Part shown: positions 21,164 through 29,862 of the stretch, piece by piece | Numbering within the stretch: position 1 is the stretch's first letter | Layout: each line of letters opens with the position of its first letter | Source of the DNA: Ruminococcus flavefaciens | Lineage (GTDB): Bacteria; Bacillota; Clostridia; Oscillospirales; Ruminococcaceae | NCBI GenBank assembly: GCA_002310115.1 | Contig: DBYI01000020.1 | Coordinates: 52,195-83,774 of the forward strand | DNA: 31,580 bases | Reading direction: 5' to 3' | Notes under the pieces: model-generated | The model's input: only the letters and a program-made list of their open reading frames with translations | The model's database searches: none | What the model was told of the DNA's origin: nothing | Program-made: the position numbers and the translations under genes

Positions 21164-23314
21164 ATGAACAGAAAGATAAGTAAACTCATATCCCTTGCGG
21201 CGGCAGGTGTTCTTGTAGCTGCCCAGGTAAGCTCAGTGCCGTTATTCACTTCCATTGCGGCTGATGATGCAACTGCTACAAAGTTCCCTTACACCATAGA
21301 GGGAGAGGACATGAAAGGTGCAGAACTCTGGGAAAAGATATATCAGACGGAGATACCGGGTTTTTCAGGCGAGGGTTTCTTTTATCTTACTGCCAAGCCC
21401 GCTTCTTTTGATGTGACTGTTCCCGAGGACGGAATGTATTCAATAACTGTTCACGGTGCTCAGATACTGAATAAGGAGGGCAGACAGCAGGCTGTTACTA
21501 TCAACGGTGTGAAGTACATTACTCAGGCTGATTATTCCGATGAATGGAAGGATTACGATTTCGGTATGGTACGCATGAACAAGGGCGTTAATACAGTCGA
21601 GTTCATCTGCGAGTACGGTTACATGGCTATTGATACAGTAACTATTTCAAAGGCGGTTTTCCCCGACCTCTCACAGGCCAGTGGTACTACCTGCGATCCT
21701 GACGCAACTCCGGAAACCAAAGCGCTTATGGCTTATCTCAAGAGCGTTTACGGAAAGCATATCCTCTCGGGACAGCAGGAGATATACGGCGGAGGTCACG
21801 AAGTTCCCACGACTATCCGTTTTGATGCTGAAAATAAAAAATGTGTTGATCAGGATGGTAAGGAGTATAGATTCGACGAGGCTGATATCTCGACTGCTGA
21901 CGATGGTTCAAAGTTCGTGTGGAAATGCTTCGATGAGGAGGGGCAGCAGTACAACTATAAGGCTCAGAACCGCAATTACACTCTAAATGATTACAATTAC
22001 GAGGTGAGATACCTCAAGGAACTTACAGGTGAGGAACCAGCTATCAGAGGTTTTGACTTTGGAAGCTACTGCCCATGTTATGCTTGGGACGACGGCGTTG
22101 CAGGACGTATGATAGACTGGGCCAAGAACAAGAACGGTATCTGTACGGCATCATGGCACGTTAACGTTCCTGTTACAAAGGCAGATTATACACTCGGCGA
22201 GTCTCTTGACTTCGGCAGGACAACTTACAAGCCTAATACCGACTTTGTTACCGCAAATTGTATGGTAAAGGGTACTATGGAGTATGATTACTTCCAGCTC
22301 TGTATGAAAAATCTTGCGGCTGAGCTGAAAAAACTGCAGGACGCAGGAGTTCCTGTTATATTCAGACCTTTCCACGAAGCAGAAGGTAATCCCAGTAATA
22401 CAGAGGATCCGATTGACGGCTCGGGAGCATGGTTCTGGTGGTCGAAGGAGGGCGCTGTTGTATACAACAAGCTCTGGACTTTCTTACAGGATACTCTCAG
22501 AGACGAGTACGGTCTCCATAACCTGATTTATGAGCAGAACCTCTATGCATGGTCAGATAACTCAGCAAAGTGGTATTCAGGCGATGATAAGGTGGATATC
22601 GTGGGCTACGACAAGTACAACTGTCAGTACAATCGTCATGACGGTAAGCAGGCAGGAACTCCGAATGAGGACGCTGAGGCAGGCCTTTTCTATACACTCA
22701 ACAAGTTTGTAAAGGGCAATAAAATGGTTTCCATGCCGGAAAATGACACTGTACCAAGTCTGAAGAACATGACAGTCGAACATGCTTACTGGCTGTATTT
22801 CTGCCCGTGGTATGATTCAGAGCAGGAGCACTTCCTCTGCGGTAAGGAGTATCAGGATCCGGAGACACTTACTGAACTTTACAAGAGCGATTTCTGTATT
22901 ACCCTTTCAGAGATCCCTGAGGATCTCTACAAGAGCGGCAGCGGTGAGCAGCCTAAAACTACGACAACAACTACAAAAACAACAACTACAACAACTACGA
23001 CAACAACTACTACAGCAACTACTACAGTAACGACAACTTCTTCATCAACTGCCGCTACTCCGGCAGATGTGAAGTACGGTGACGCAAATTGTGACGGCCA
23101 GATAGATATGTCTGATGCTGTGCTCATTATGCAGGCGCTGGCAAATCCAAATAAGTACGGCATAAATGGCAGTGACAGCAAGCATATCACCGAAAAGGGT
23201 GAGAAGAACGCTGACGTTGATATAACTATCAAGGGTATGACTACCAATGACGCTCTACGTATACAGGAGTTCCTTCTTGGTAAGGTCAAGACACTTGATC
23301 CAAATGTGAAATAA
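21164..23314 (+). CDS. Beta-mannanase, CBM35-GH26-dockerin
   Basis: 716 aa from ATG 21164, with GGAGGG at 21151-21156; a GTG at 21125 overlaps the PL1 stop and is less likely. The signal peptide ends near residue 33. Residues about 42-165 are a CBM35-type beta-sandwich (YTIEGEDMKGA, EFICEYGYMAIDTVTIS). GH26 spans about 180-590. The general acid/base is E405 in FRPFHEAEGN and the probable nucleophile is E526 in SMPENDTVPS, both as expected for endo-mannanases. A Thr linker and a dockerin (GDANCDGQIDMSDAVLIMQ, then a second loop with NADVDITIKGMTTNDALRIQ) follow. It hydrolyses beta-1,4-mannan backbones. Co-transcribed with the pectate lyase, so pectin and mannan opening are coupled. Confidence 0.92.
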   Translation: MNRKISKLISLAAAGVLVAAQVSSVPLFTSIAADDATATKFPYTIEGEDMKGAELWEKIYQTEIPGFSGEGFFYLTAKPASFDVTVPEDGMYSITVHGAQILNKEGRQQAVTINGVKYITQADYSDEWKDYDFGMVRMNKGVNTVEFICEYGYMAIDTVTISKAVFPDLSQASGTTCDPDATPETKALMAYLKSVYGKHILSGQQEIYGGGHEVPTTIRFDAENKKCVDQDGKEYRFDEADISTADDGSKFVWKCFDEEGQQYNYKAQNRNYTLNDYNYEVRYLKELTGEEPAIRGFDFGSYCPCYAWDDGVAGRMIDWAKNKNGICTASWHVNVPVTKADYTLGESLDFGRTTYKPNTDFVTANCMVKGTMEYDYFQLCMKNLAAELKKLQDAGVPVIFRPFHEAEGNPSNTEDPIDGSGAWFWWSKEGAVVYNKLWTFLQDTLRDEYGLHNLIYEQNLYAWSDNSAKWYSGDDKVDIVGYDKYNCQYNRHDGKQAGTPNEDAEAGLFYTLNKFVKGNKMVSMPENDTVPSLKNMTVEHAYWLYFCPWYDSEQEHFLCGKEYQDPETLTELYKSDFCITLSEIPEDLYKSGSGEQPKTTTTTTKTTTTTTTTTTTTATTTVTTTSSSTAATPADVKYGDANCDGQIDMSDAVLIMQALANPNKYGINGSDSKHITEKGEKNADVDITIKGMTTNDALRIQEFLLGKVKTLDPNVK

Positions 23315-23326
23315 GAATAACATCAG

Positions 23327-23367
23327 ACCATACAGGAGTGTGCACAATGCTTCTGTATGGTTTTTTT
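23327..23367 (+). terminator. Terminator after the mannanase gene
   Basis: ACCATACAG (23327-23335) pairs with CTGTATGGT (23353-23361), followed by seven T residues (23361-23367). Confidence 0.9.
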
Positions 23368-23380
23368 ATATATGTAAACA

Positions 23381-23434
23381 CTGGATAATAAAATCGTACT
23401 TTTTTACCTGGATAATAAAATCGTACTTTTTTAC
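23381..23434. repeat. Perfect 27-bp tandem duplication upstream of the sensor gene
   Basis: The unit at 23381-23407, beginning CTGGATAATAAAATCG, is repeated exactly at 23408-23434. The array ends 9 bp before the -35 box at 23444. Two identical units in tandem are either a recent slippage duplication or a double binding site. Confidence 0.9.
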
Positions 23435-23443
23435 CAAAATTAC

Positions 23444-23472
23444 TTGAAATCCAACAATAAATATGTTATAAT
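23444..23472 (+). promoter_or_regulatory. Promoter of the LacI-GGDEF gene
   Basis: TTGAAA (23444-23449), 17 bp, TATAAT (23467-23472). Transcription would begin near 23479, giving an untranslated leader of about 170 nt before ATG 23650. No known riboswitch fold is recognised in it. Confidence 0.75.
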
Positions 23473-23649
23473 AAGTGTATGTTTTATATATAATCAAATA
23501 AGAAATGTCCTTTCTGTATATTTTTCGAGCAAAACAGGTACATACGGGGAATATGTAACTGCCTCTAAAATATACAAAAAACGTTAAAAGATAGTACAAA
23601 TGTATCTTTCAATCAATTTATTTTTTTATTAAGTAGAAGGGGTGTATTA

Positions 23650-25617
23650 ATGGAGAAAATATTCGAAATTGCAGTCATTGTTGCAGGAATCGACGAAGAA
23701 TATCAGAACAGTGTAATCGAGGGTATAATAAACTGCGCTAAGGAGAATAATGCCAATATCTCATGCTTCAGCGCGTTCGGCGGAGTACTTTCAAACAGCA
23801 AGTACGATGTTGGAGAGTATAATATCTTTTCACTAATAAACTTTGAAAAATTTGACGGAGTTATTCTTCTGAGCAATACAATAAGTGATCCGATAGAGAA
23901 AGAAAAGATAATCAATCGCGTAAAAAAATCTGGGCTGCCTGTAAGTATTTTTGATTGCAGTGACTATCCGGAGTTCCATAATATAAGCATTGACAACTAT
24001 TCAGTCATGAAGACACTTGTTAGCCATGTTATCCTGGCTCACGGCGCCAAGATAATAAACTATATCTCAGGACCTGTATCAAATCCGGAGGCAGCCGACC
24101 GTCGGAGAGCTTTTTCAGAAGTAATGAGTGAATATTCATTAGATGTTCCGGAAGAGCGTATATATCATGGAGCTTTTCGTGCAGTTGACGGAAAAAATGC
24201 GATAGATTACTTTTTCAGCAGTACTCTTGAACATCCGCAGGCTATTATATGTGCCAATGATGCGATGGCACTTGCAGCTATTGAAGAGCTTAACAATATG
24301 GGATACAAGGTGCCCGAAGATGTTATTGTTACGGGCTTTGACAACACCTACAATGCGAAACATCACCTTCCTGCGCTTACTACAGTTTCACGTCCTCTGG
24401 ATGAAGCAGGATATAAGGCATGTGAGGTAATTCTGAAAGTAATTAAAGGGAAAAAGCAGAAGGGTACTATTGCTCTTAAGTCCTCGCCGGTGTTTACGGA
24501 GAGTTGCGGCTGCAAGACAGCAGAAAAAATAGATATTGATGAATACAAGACAACTACATATAAAATGCTGAACAGCTTCAAGACCGATATCTCACTGCTA
24601 AACCGCATGACTGCTCAGCTTGCGGAAAATGAGACGTCTGATGACAATATCCGAACAGTTGCAAGCCTTATTCATGAAGTACAGTGCGAGCGTTTTGCAA
24701 TTTGCCTCTGTACTAACTGGGATCAGGTAATAACTGGCAAATCTCCGGAAGAAATTCCTGATATATATCAGATACAGGGTTATACCGAAAAAATGAGTGC
24801 ACCATTGGTGTTGATGAACGGGAGAAACCATCCTGTTACAGCCTTTGACAGTAGTGATATGCTTCCAACGCCTGTTTCAGGTGGAGGAAACGTAAGTTAT
24901 TTCATGCCACTGCATTTCCGTGAGCGCTGCCTTGGATACTATGTTTTCATTAACAGCTCATTCCCGTTAAAGAGTCTGCTTTGTCATGCTTTAATGCTGA
25001 ATATAAGTAACTCTATTGAGAATATATGCAAGCTGCTCCACCTGAACAGCATGATAGATGAGCTAGACAAGCTCTATACCGTTGATCCGCTCTGCAATAT
25101 CTTCAACAGAAACGGATTTATCAGAATGGCGGGACAGATATACAATTCCTGTCAGAATGCCGGCAGGAAAGTGCTTATTTCCTTCATTGACATGGACGGA
25201 CTTAAGTATATCAACGATAATTTTGGACATAAAGAGGGCGATTACGCTCTCCAGCATCTTGCAAGGATAATCAAGGACTGCTGCAAGAGTGGCAGGATAT
25301 GCGCACGTTTCGGCGGTGATGAGTTCATAATCCTCGGCGCAAACGCTACTAATGAGGATATTCCTGCCCTTGAAAGCACTTTCAATATACAGCTTGATAG
25401 TATTAATCGTATTATCAGAAAGCCTTACAAGATATCAGCTAGTATCGGCTCAGTAGTTACAGATGCAACTGCTGATGTTACGCTCTTTAATCTAATAACC
25501 CAGGCCGATGAGTTAATGTATGAAAACAAGAAACGTAAAAGGACTTCCCGTTATCTGCGACGGGATCAGGGGCAGGATGATGTGAATTATGACACACCTT
25601 GGAACTATAAGACTTGA
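23650..25617 (+). CDS. Cytosolic LacI-type sugar-sensor / GGDEF diguanylate cyclase
   Basis: 655 aa. Residues about 6-285 are a LacI/GalR-type ligand-binding domain (FDGVILLSN, PQAIICANDAMALAAIEEL, VPEDVIVTGFDN, LTTVSRPLDEAGYKA) but with no N-terminal helix-turn-helix and no signal peptide. The middle (about 300-480) is an unassigned linker/sensor region with GAF-like hydrophobic strands. The GGDEF domain (about 490-640) has DPLCNIFNRNGF, FIDMDGLKYINDNFGHKEGD and an intact RFGGDEF (553-559), so cyclase activity is expected. The usual RxxD inhibitory site five residues upstream is absent. It probably turns binding of a sugar in the cytosol into c-di-GMP. A purine-rich GAAGGGG leads the ATG. 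Position next to dockerin glycosidases fits a carbohydrate input; the ligand is unknown. Confidence 0.88.
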   Translation: MEKIFEIAVIVAGIDEEYQNSVIEGIINCAKENNANISCFSAFGGVLSNSKYDVGEYNIFSLINFEKFDGVILLSNTISDPIEKEKIINRVKKSGLPVSIFDCSDYPEFHNISIDNYSVMKTLVSHVILAHGAKIINYISGPVSNPEAADRRRAFSEVMSEYSLDVPEERIYHGAFRAVDGKNAIDYFFSSTLEHPQAIICANDAMALAAIEELNNMGYKVPEDVIVTGFDNTYNAKHHLPALTTVSRPLDEAGYKACEVILKVIKGKKQKGTIALKSSPVFTESCGCKTAEKIDIDEYKTTTYKMLNSFKTDISLLNRMTAQLAENETSDDNIRTVASLIHEVQCERFAICLCTNWDQVITGKSPEEIPDIYQIQGYTEKMSAPLVLMNGRNHPVTAFDSSDMLPTPVSGGGNVSYFMPLHFRERCLGYYVFINSSFPLKSLLCHALMLNISNSIENICKLLHLNSMIDELDKLYTVDPLCNIFNRNGFIRMAGQIYNSCQNAGRKVLISFIDMDGLKYINDNFGHKEGDYALQHLARIIKDCCKSGRICARFGGDEFIILGANATNEDIPALESTFNIQLDSINRIIRKPYKISASIGSVVTDATADVTLFNLITQADELMYENKKRKRTSRYLRRDQGQDDVNYDTPWNYKT

Positions 25618-26140
25618 AACGAGCAGACTGATACTAAGAAGATTTGAGGAAGCTGATACCGAAACTGCTTTCCACGTGTGGACCAGTGATCCTAAAGTTA
25701 CGAAATATCTGCGCTGGGAGCACCATAGCAGTATAACTCAGATGAGGAATCTCGGTCAGTCGTGGCTAATGAAGTATAATGATCCTCAGTGGTATCATTG
25801 GGTGATCGTGCCAAAAGAAGTCGGATTCCCGATAGGTACTATTTCTGCCGCCAATGTCTATAATGATACTGATACCATAGAGGTTGGCTTCTGTCTGGGT
25901 TCAGAATACTGGGGACTCGGCTATATTACTGAAGCTTTTGCGGCAGTTATCGAGTTTTTCTTTGAGGAAGTCCATGCAAACAGGATAGAAGCAAAATACG
26001 CCCCGGAGAACAAAGCCTCGGGGCGTGTAATGGAGAAATGCGGTCTTACATTTGAGGGAACTCTCAGAAGTTCCGACCGTATACAATCGGGTATTACCGA
26101 TGTTTGTGTATGCAGTTTGCTGGCAAAAGACTACTTCTGA
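25589..26140 (+). CDS. GNAT acetyltransferase (RimJ/RimL-like)
   Basis: 183 aa. RLETSRLILRRFEEADTET at the N terminus is the classic start of RimJ/RimL-type N-acetyltransferases. VGFCLGSEYWGLGYITEA carries the acetyl-CoA pyrophosphate loop (Q/R-x-x-G-x-G type, here W-G-L-G-Y), and NKASGRVMEKCGLTFEGTLR is motif B. It transfers acetyl from acetyl-CoA to an amine of a protein or small molecule; the target cannot be named. ATG 25589 lies 29 nt inside the end of the LacI-GGDEF gene in another frame, implying translational coupling. The usual family length is about 180 aa. Confidence 0.85.
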   Translation: MTHLGTIRLETSRLILRRFEEADTETAFHVWTSDPKVTKYLRWEHHSSITQMRNLGQSWLMKYNDPQWYHWVIVPKEVGFPIGTISAANVYNDTDTIEVGFCLGSEYWGLGYITEAFAAVIEFFFEEVHANRIEAKYAPENKASGRVMEKCGLTFEGTLRSSDRIQSGITDVCVCSLLAKDYF

Positions 26141-26168
26141 CGATATATTTTACATCTTTGCGATAATA

Positions 26169-27701
26169 TCATAGCAGGGGAGCAAATATATTCAGTATTG
26201 CTCCCGCTATTTTTTTGACTACCGGTCTTCGGGAACATTCTTCGGCTGTTATAAGGTGTGAAGCAGACACTGTCCTTTCAAAGTCGGAAACGATGTCTTT
26301 TATAACGGATACATTGTAAAGCACCGATCCGCATTCAAAATGCAGGTAAAAGCTGCGGTAATCAAAATTGATGGTTCCCACAACTGCTGAAAGACCGTCA
26401 GCTACACAGGTCTTTGCGTGGATAAATCCCGGAGTATACTCGTATATCTTGACTCCCATGGAGGTGAGCCTGTCGTAGTTGTTCCAGGCTATCATATGGA
26501 CATACCACTTATCAGGAATATGTGGAGTGATTATTCTCACGTCCACTCCTTTTTTTGCGGCAAATCCCAGTGCGTTTGTCATTTCCTCATCGAGTATGAG
26601 GTATGGTGTAGTTATGCACACGTAATTTCTTGCATTACTGATAAGTTCAAGGTATACGCGCTTTCCTACAGGTTCTTCATCGAGTGGAGAATCTGAAAAA
26701 GGTTGTATAAAGCCGTCTGCAGGATTTGCATTGCCTGGCGCATTAAGCGGCGGGGAGAATTTACGTATTTCATCGCTTTCCGCTTTTCCCCACAGTTGCA
26801 GAAACATTACAGTGTAATTCCATACAGCCTGGCCGCGGACCATTATTGCGGTATCTTTCCAGTGACCGAATCGTTCCTTGCGGTTAATGTACTCGTCTGC
26901 TAGGTTAGTTCCGCCGTTGAAAGCAGTGTGACCGTCTATAACAACTATCTTGCGATGATCACGGTTGTTCTGAACAGAGGATATCATGGGACGGAAAGGA
27001 TTGAAAACCTTGCATTTAACACCGTTTTCCTCAAGTCTGCGGAATGGCTTGACAGAATTGAGCATTCCTGTTCCGATACCGTCGTACATGAGCCTTACAT
27101 CTACGCCTGATTTCGCTTTGCGGATAAGGAGCTCCGACATAGTGTCGAACATATAACCCTTGCTGATTATGAAGAACTCCAGAAAAATGAAATGCTCCGC
27201 TTTTTCAAGCTCTGAAATTAGTTCATCAAACTGTATTTCACCTAAAGTGAAGTAATGTGTATCTGTATTGCGGTAAACAGGATATAGCCCGTAATCAGAT
27301 ATATATCTTGCAAGATTCAGTGAATCGGGACAGTTATCTGAAAGCTCTTTCACAACGTCTCTATCCTGTACCAGAAGCTCCTTTGACTGCTTCTGATTAC
27401 GCATATCGAGGGATTTCGGGAACTGCTGTGAGAGCTTGAGAAATAGATAGGAGACTCCGCCGAAAAGTGGAAAAATGCTTATGGCGACTATCCACGCCAT
27501 TCTGTAGGATATAGGTTCGTTTTTGTTTGTGATGTACACCAGAAGTACTACATCCAGTACTATCAGCAGAAAATACACCAGAACAAAACGTTCACCCAGT
27601 CTTGTGACCATGAAAATCAGGAAGAATATCTGTAAAAGCAAAAGAATGACAAAAGCAGCATTTGTACTGAGCAAGCTGCTCAGCAGTTTTTTCAGCTTCA
27701 T
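26169..27701 (-). CDS. cls: Cardiolipin synthase (phospholipase D family)
   Basis: 510 aa. Two or three N-terminal membrane helices (about 15-34, 38-58, 70-90) precede the soluble catalytic part. HKD motif 1 is H249-R-K251-IVVI-D256 followed by GGTNLADEY. HKD motif 2 is H428-A-K430-TCVA-D435 followed by GTINFDYRS. It joins two phosphatidylglycerol molecules into cardiolipin at the membrane. Length and architecture match the Firmicutes enzyme. Minus-strand ribosome site GGAGG lies 6 nt before the ATG. The gene is divergent from the thioesterase, with about 70 bp between, and convergent with the GNAT gene. Confidence 0.93.
   Translation of the reverse strand: MKLKKLLSSLLSTNAAFVILLLLQIFFLIFMVTRLGERFVLVYFLLIVLDVVLLVYITNKNEPISYRMAWIVAISIFPLFGGVSYLFLKLSQQFPKSLDMRNQKQSKELLVQDRDVVKELSDNCPDSLNLARYISDYGLYPVYRNTDTHYFTLGEIQFDELISELEKAEHFIFLEFFIISKGYMFDTMSELLIRKAKSGVDVRLMYDGIGTGMLNSVKPFRRLEENGVKCKVFNPFRPMISSVQNNRDHRKIVVIDGHTAFNGGTNLADEYINRKERFGHWKDTAIMVRGQAVWNYTVMFLQLWGKAESDEIRKFSPPLNAPGNANPADGFIQPFSDSPLDEEPVGKRVYLELISNARNYVCITTPYLILDEEMTNALGFAAKKGVDVRIITPHIPDKWYVHMIAWNNYDRLTSMGVKIYEYTPGFIHAKTCVADGLSAVVGTINFDYRSFYLHFECGSVLYNVSVIKDIVSDFERTVSASHLITAEECSRRPVVKKIAGAILNIFAPLL
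26171..26216 (+). terminator. Terminator of the GNAT gene, overlapping the end of the opposing gene
   Basis: ATAGC and GGGAGCAA (26171-26185, with two unpaired bases) pair with TTGCTCCC and GCTAT (26198-26210), followed by a T run (26211-26216). The stem lies inside the last codons of the minus-strand cardiolipin synthase gene, so one sequence serves as plus-strand terminator and minus-strand coding. Confidence 0.8.
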
Positions 27702-27774
27702 ATTTTACCTCCGATGATAATTCTATCATAATGATATTATTATACCACATTTTTTGACTGAAAGGAAGATTATT

Positions 27775-28218
27775 TTGAACAAGATCCGACCATATGAAAG
27801 AAAAGTTTTTTATTATGAAACTGACAAAATGGGGATAGTTCACCATTCAAACTACATCCGTATATTCGAGGAAGCAAGGGTGCACTATCTCAATGAGGCG
27901 GGACTGCCTTTTACGAAAATAGAGGAAATGGGCATACTTATGCCTGTTCTTTCCGTAGAAGCAGTATACAAACGTCCACTCAGATTTGACGAGAAATTTG
28001 CGGTATATCTTAAGATTAACAAGTTCAACGGAACTACACTTCATGTTTCATACAGATTGATAAGTCGTGAAACAGGAGAAGTATGCGTTGAGGGAAGCTC
28101 TTCCCATTGTTTTACTGATACTGACCTTAAAGTTGTACGTACGAAAAACAAATATCCTGAGGTATACGATGTATTTGCGAGATACAGCGGTCTTGACTTC
28201 GAGGAAATATTCGAATAA
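27775..28218 (+). CDS. Hot-dog fold acyl-CoA thioesterase (YbgC/4HBT family)
   Basis: 147 aa from TTG 27775, which has AAGGAAG at 27761-27767; the other in-frame TTG at 27754 lacks a ribosome site. YETDKMGIVHHSNYIRIFEE (14-33) is the family signature, with the catalytic Asp17. The rest has the hot-dog strand pattern (FAVYLKINKFNGTTLHVSYR, VEGSSSHCF). It hydrolyses acyl-CoA or acyl-ACP thioesters; substrate unknown. The gene diverges from cardiolipin synthase, which makes a lipid-metabolism link possible. Confidence 0.85.
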   Translation: MNKIRPYERKVFYYETDKMGIVHHSNYIRIFEEARVHYLNEAGLPFTKIEEMGILMPVLSVEAVYKRPLRFDEKFAVYLKINKFNGTTLHVSYRLISRETGEVCVEGSSSHCFTDTDLKVVRTKNKYPEVYDVFARYSGLDFEEIFE

Positions 28219-28225
28219 TAACACA

Positions 28226-28252
28226 GACAGCCGACACATTGTGTCGGCTGTC
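28226..28252. terminator. Shared hairpin between the convergent thioesterase and GH16 genes
   Basis: GACAGCCGACAC (28226-28237) and GTGTCGGCTGTC (28241-28252) are perfect 12-bp arms with a 3-nt loop. It lies between two convergent stop codons. The flanks are only mildly T-rich on each strand, so it probably acts as a bidirectional terminator of moderate efficiency. Confidence 0.75.
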
Positions 28253-28272
28253 TTAGGGTAAGAATGGGGAGA

Positions 28273-29679
28273 TTACGATATTTCTTCAACTCTTACGTTA
28301 GAGATGTATACTGTAGCAGTTGAACCTCTGTGTCCAAGGTTAAATTCAAGACGACCGTTGTTGTCATCCTTATCCTTCATCTCGAAATCATATGTGAATG
28401 TCTGCTTTTCCGGAGTAACCTTGAGCGTTGTGTCCTTGAGGTAGCGAATCCATCCTGCAGAAGGAGCAGAAACACATACGATGATATCTCTTTCCTCGTC
28501 TGCATATGCATCGAATGTTACACGGTACTTCTTGCCCTTTATCATAGGAAGGTCGGGCTGTACCAACTGAACAGAGTAGTCTTCTGTACCTTCCTTTTCG
28601 GAAGTAATTACTATCATATTATCCTTTATCTCAGCCGCGCCTTCTCCTCCGTTGAACAGGAGGAACTTCCAGTTAACGTCATCAGTGAGATCTTCAGCTT
28701 CTGAGAAATCACCGTTGAAAATGAAATTTCCGTCCTCAAGAGCCTGACGGAATTCCTTTTCGGGCTTCTTGACATTTGTATCATATTCAGGTTTCTGATA
28801 AACTCTTACGTAGTCTACCTCAAACTCTGCCTTATCAAAATCGGTGGTTGCGTCAGGATTGCCTGGCCATGTTCCGCCGACTGCAAGGTTGAGCTGAACG
28901 AAGAATGGCTGATCAAATGGTGCAGGGTAGGGTTTTTCGTCTTCTCCCTGAACTGCTGTGAACCAGTCGTTTACGGTGTTATATAGGTTACCATCGATAT
29001 ACCAGCGCATTTCACCTGGTTCCCACTCAACAGAATACTCGTGGAAGCTGTCTGCGTATGTCTGACCTGTCAGTCCCCATGTTCCTTGCTGTTCGCCGTG
29101 AGGCTCACCGTAGTGGAGAGTACCGTAAGCTGTGCTTACGTCGTTTCCGAGGACTTCCATAATGTCAATCTCACCGCACTTTGGCCACTGGCCATAGTAG
29201 CTTTCGTCCTTTGGCATCATCCAGATTGCAGGCCATAAGCCCTGTCCCTCAGGAACCTTTGCACTTACTACTACCTTACCATAGGTGAAATCGGTCTTGT
29301 TTTGACCTGTTACCTTTCCTGATGTATAGTAGTCCTTGCCGTTCTTGTCAGACTTGATAGCTTTAATTATGAGCTTTCCGTCGCGTATGAACACATTGTC
29401 TGTTGAAGTTGTGTACTCCTGCAATTCCTCGTTTGTCCAGCCAGGTTCATGTGGTTCGTAATTCCATTTTGTCTCGTCGAGAGAACTGCCGCTGAACTCG
29501 TCGTTCCAGAGCAGATTATAGCCGTCAATCTCAGGAACATCCACTGCCTCTGTAGGAGCTTCTGTTTTTGCTTCTGTAGCTTTTTCACTGTTTGAGTCTG
29601 TATTGTTGCTGCTGCAGCCTACAGAGCAGGCGAGCATTGAAAGAGCAGCAATAAATGATAAAGCTTTCATTTTTTTCAT
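28273..29679 (-). CDS. GH16 beta-glucanase lipoprotein with C-terminal CBM
   Basis: 468 aa. The signal peptide ends in the lipobox SVGC (C22), followed by an acidic Thr-rich spacer, so the protein is anchored at the cell surface and carries no dockerin. GH16 spans about 52-290: GLWPAIWMM (147-155), GEIDIMEVLG with nucleophile E170, D172 and acid/base E175, then LNLAVGGTWPG and VDYVRVYQ. The motif ExDxxE without an inserted residue favours lichenase/laminarinase (beta-1,3-1,4 or 1,3) activity. Residues about 320-468 are a CBM4/9-like beta-sandwich (NGDFSEAEDLTDDVNW, YRVTFDAYADEERDI, YISNVRVEE). GGAG lies 10 nt before the ATG. Confidence 0.9.
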   Translation of the reverse strand: MKKMKALSFIAALSMLACSVGCSSNNTDSNSEKATEAKTEAPTEAVDVPEIDGYNLLWNDEFSGSSLDETKWNYEPHEPGWTNEELQEYTTSTDNVFIRDGKLIIKAIKSDKNGKDYYTSGKVTGQNKTDFTYGKVVVSAKVPEGQGLWPAIWMMPKDESYYGQWPKCGEIDIMEVLGNDVSTAYGTLHYGEPHGEQQGTWGLTGQTYADSFHEYSVEWEPGEMRWYIDGNLYNTVNDWFTAVQGEDEKPYPAPFDQPFFVQLNLAVGGTWPGNPDATTDFDKAEFEVDYVRVYQKPEYDTNVKKPEKEFRQALEDGNFIFNGDFSEAEDLTDDVNWKFLLFNGGEGAAEIKDNMIVITSEKEGTEDYSVQLVQPDLPMIKGKKYRVTFDAYADEERDIIVCVSAPSAGWIRYLKDTTLKVTPEKQTFTYDFEMKDKDDNNGRLEFNLGHRGSTATVYISNVRVEEIS

Positions 29680-29704
29680 GTTTTTTTATCTCCTTAAAAA
29701 TATG

Positions 29705-29717
29705 AGGTTTGTAACCT
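29705..29717. promoter_or_regulatory. Small palindrome in the GH16 leader
   Basis: AGGTT (29705-29709), TGT, AACCT (29713-29717) lies 26 bp upstream of the GH16 start codon on the minus strand. A minus-strand TATAAT-like -10 lies at about 29728-29733, so the palindrome sits just downstream of the start site. Candidate operator, weak evidence. Confidence 0.25.
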
Positions 29718-29794
29718 TATGGCATTATTATAACTTTTTGCAGTGAAAAATGATAGTAAAATGCAGAGATTTATAGTAATCTGATGACATAACA

Positions 29795-29826
29795 TAAAAC
29801 GCCGCACTATTATCAAGGTGCGGCGT
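29795..29826 (-). terminator. Terminator of the GH3 gene (minus strand)
   Basis: ACGCCGCAC (29799-29807) and GTGCGGCGT (29818-29826) form a 9-bp GC-rich stem; on the minus strand it is followed by TTTTATG. It separates the GH3 gene from the GH16 gene. Confidence 0.8.
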
Positions 29827-29862
29827 GATCGTTAATAATATCAAAAATCAATGTAGCTTTCG

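Noticed and set aside
16794..23314. Horizontally acquired island bounded by repeats or att sites
   Set aside because: No integrase, tRNA boundary or flanking direct repeats are visible; codon use and dockerin type agree with the rest of the window.
23381..23434. CRISPR array
   Set aside because: Two head-to-tail copies with no spacer between them and no cas genes; it is a simple tandem duplication.
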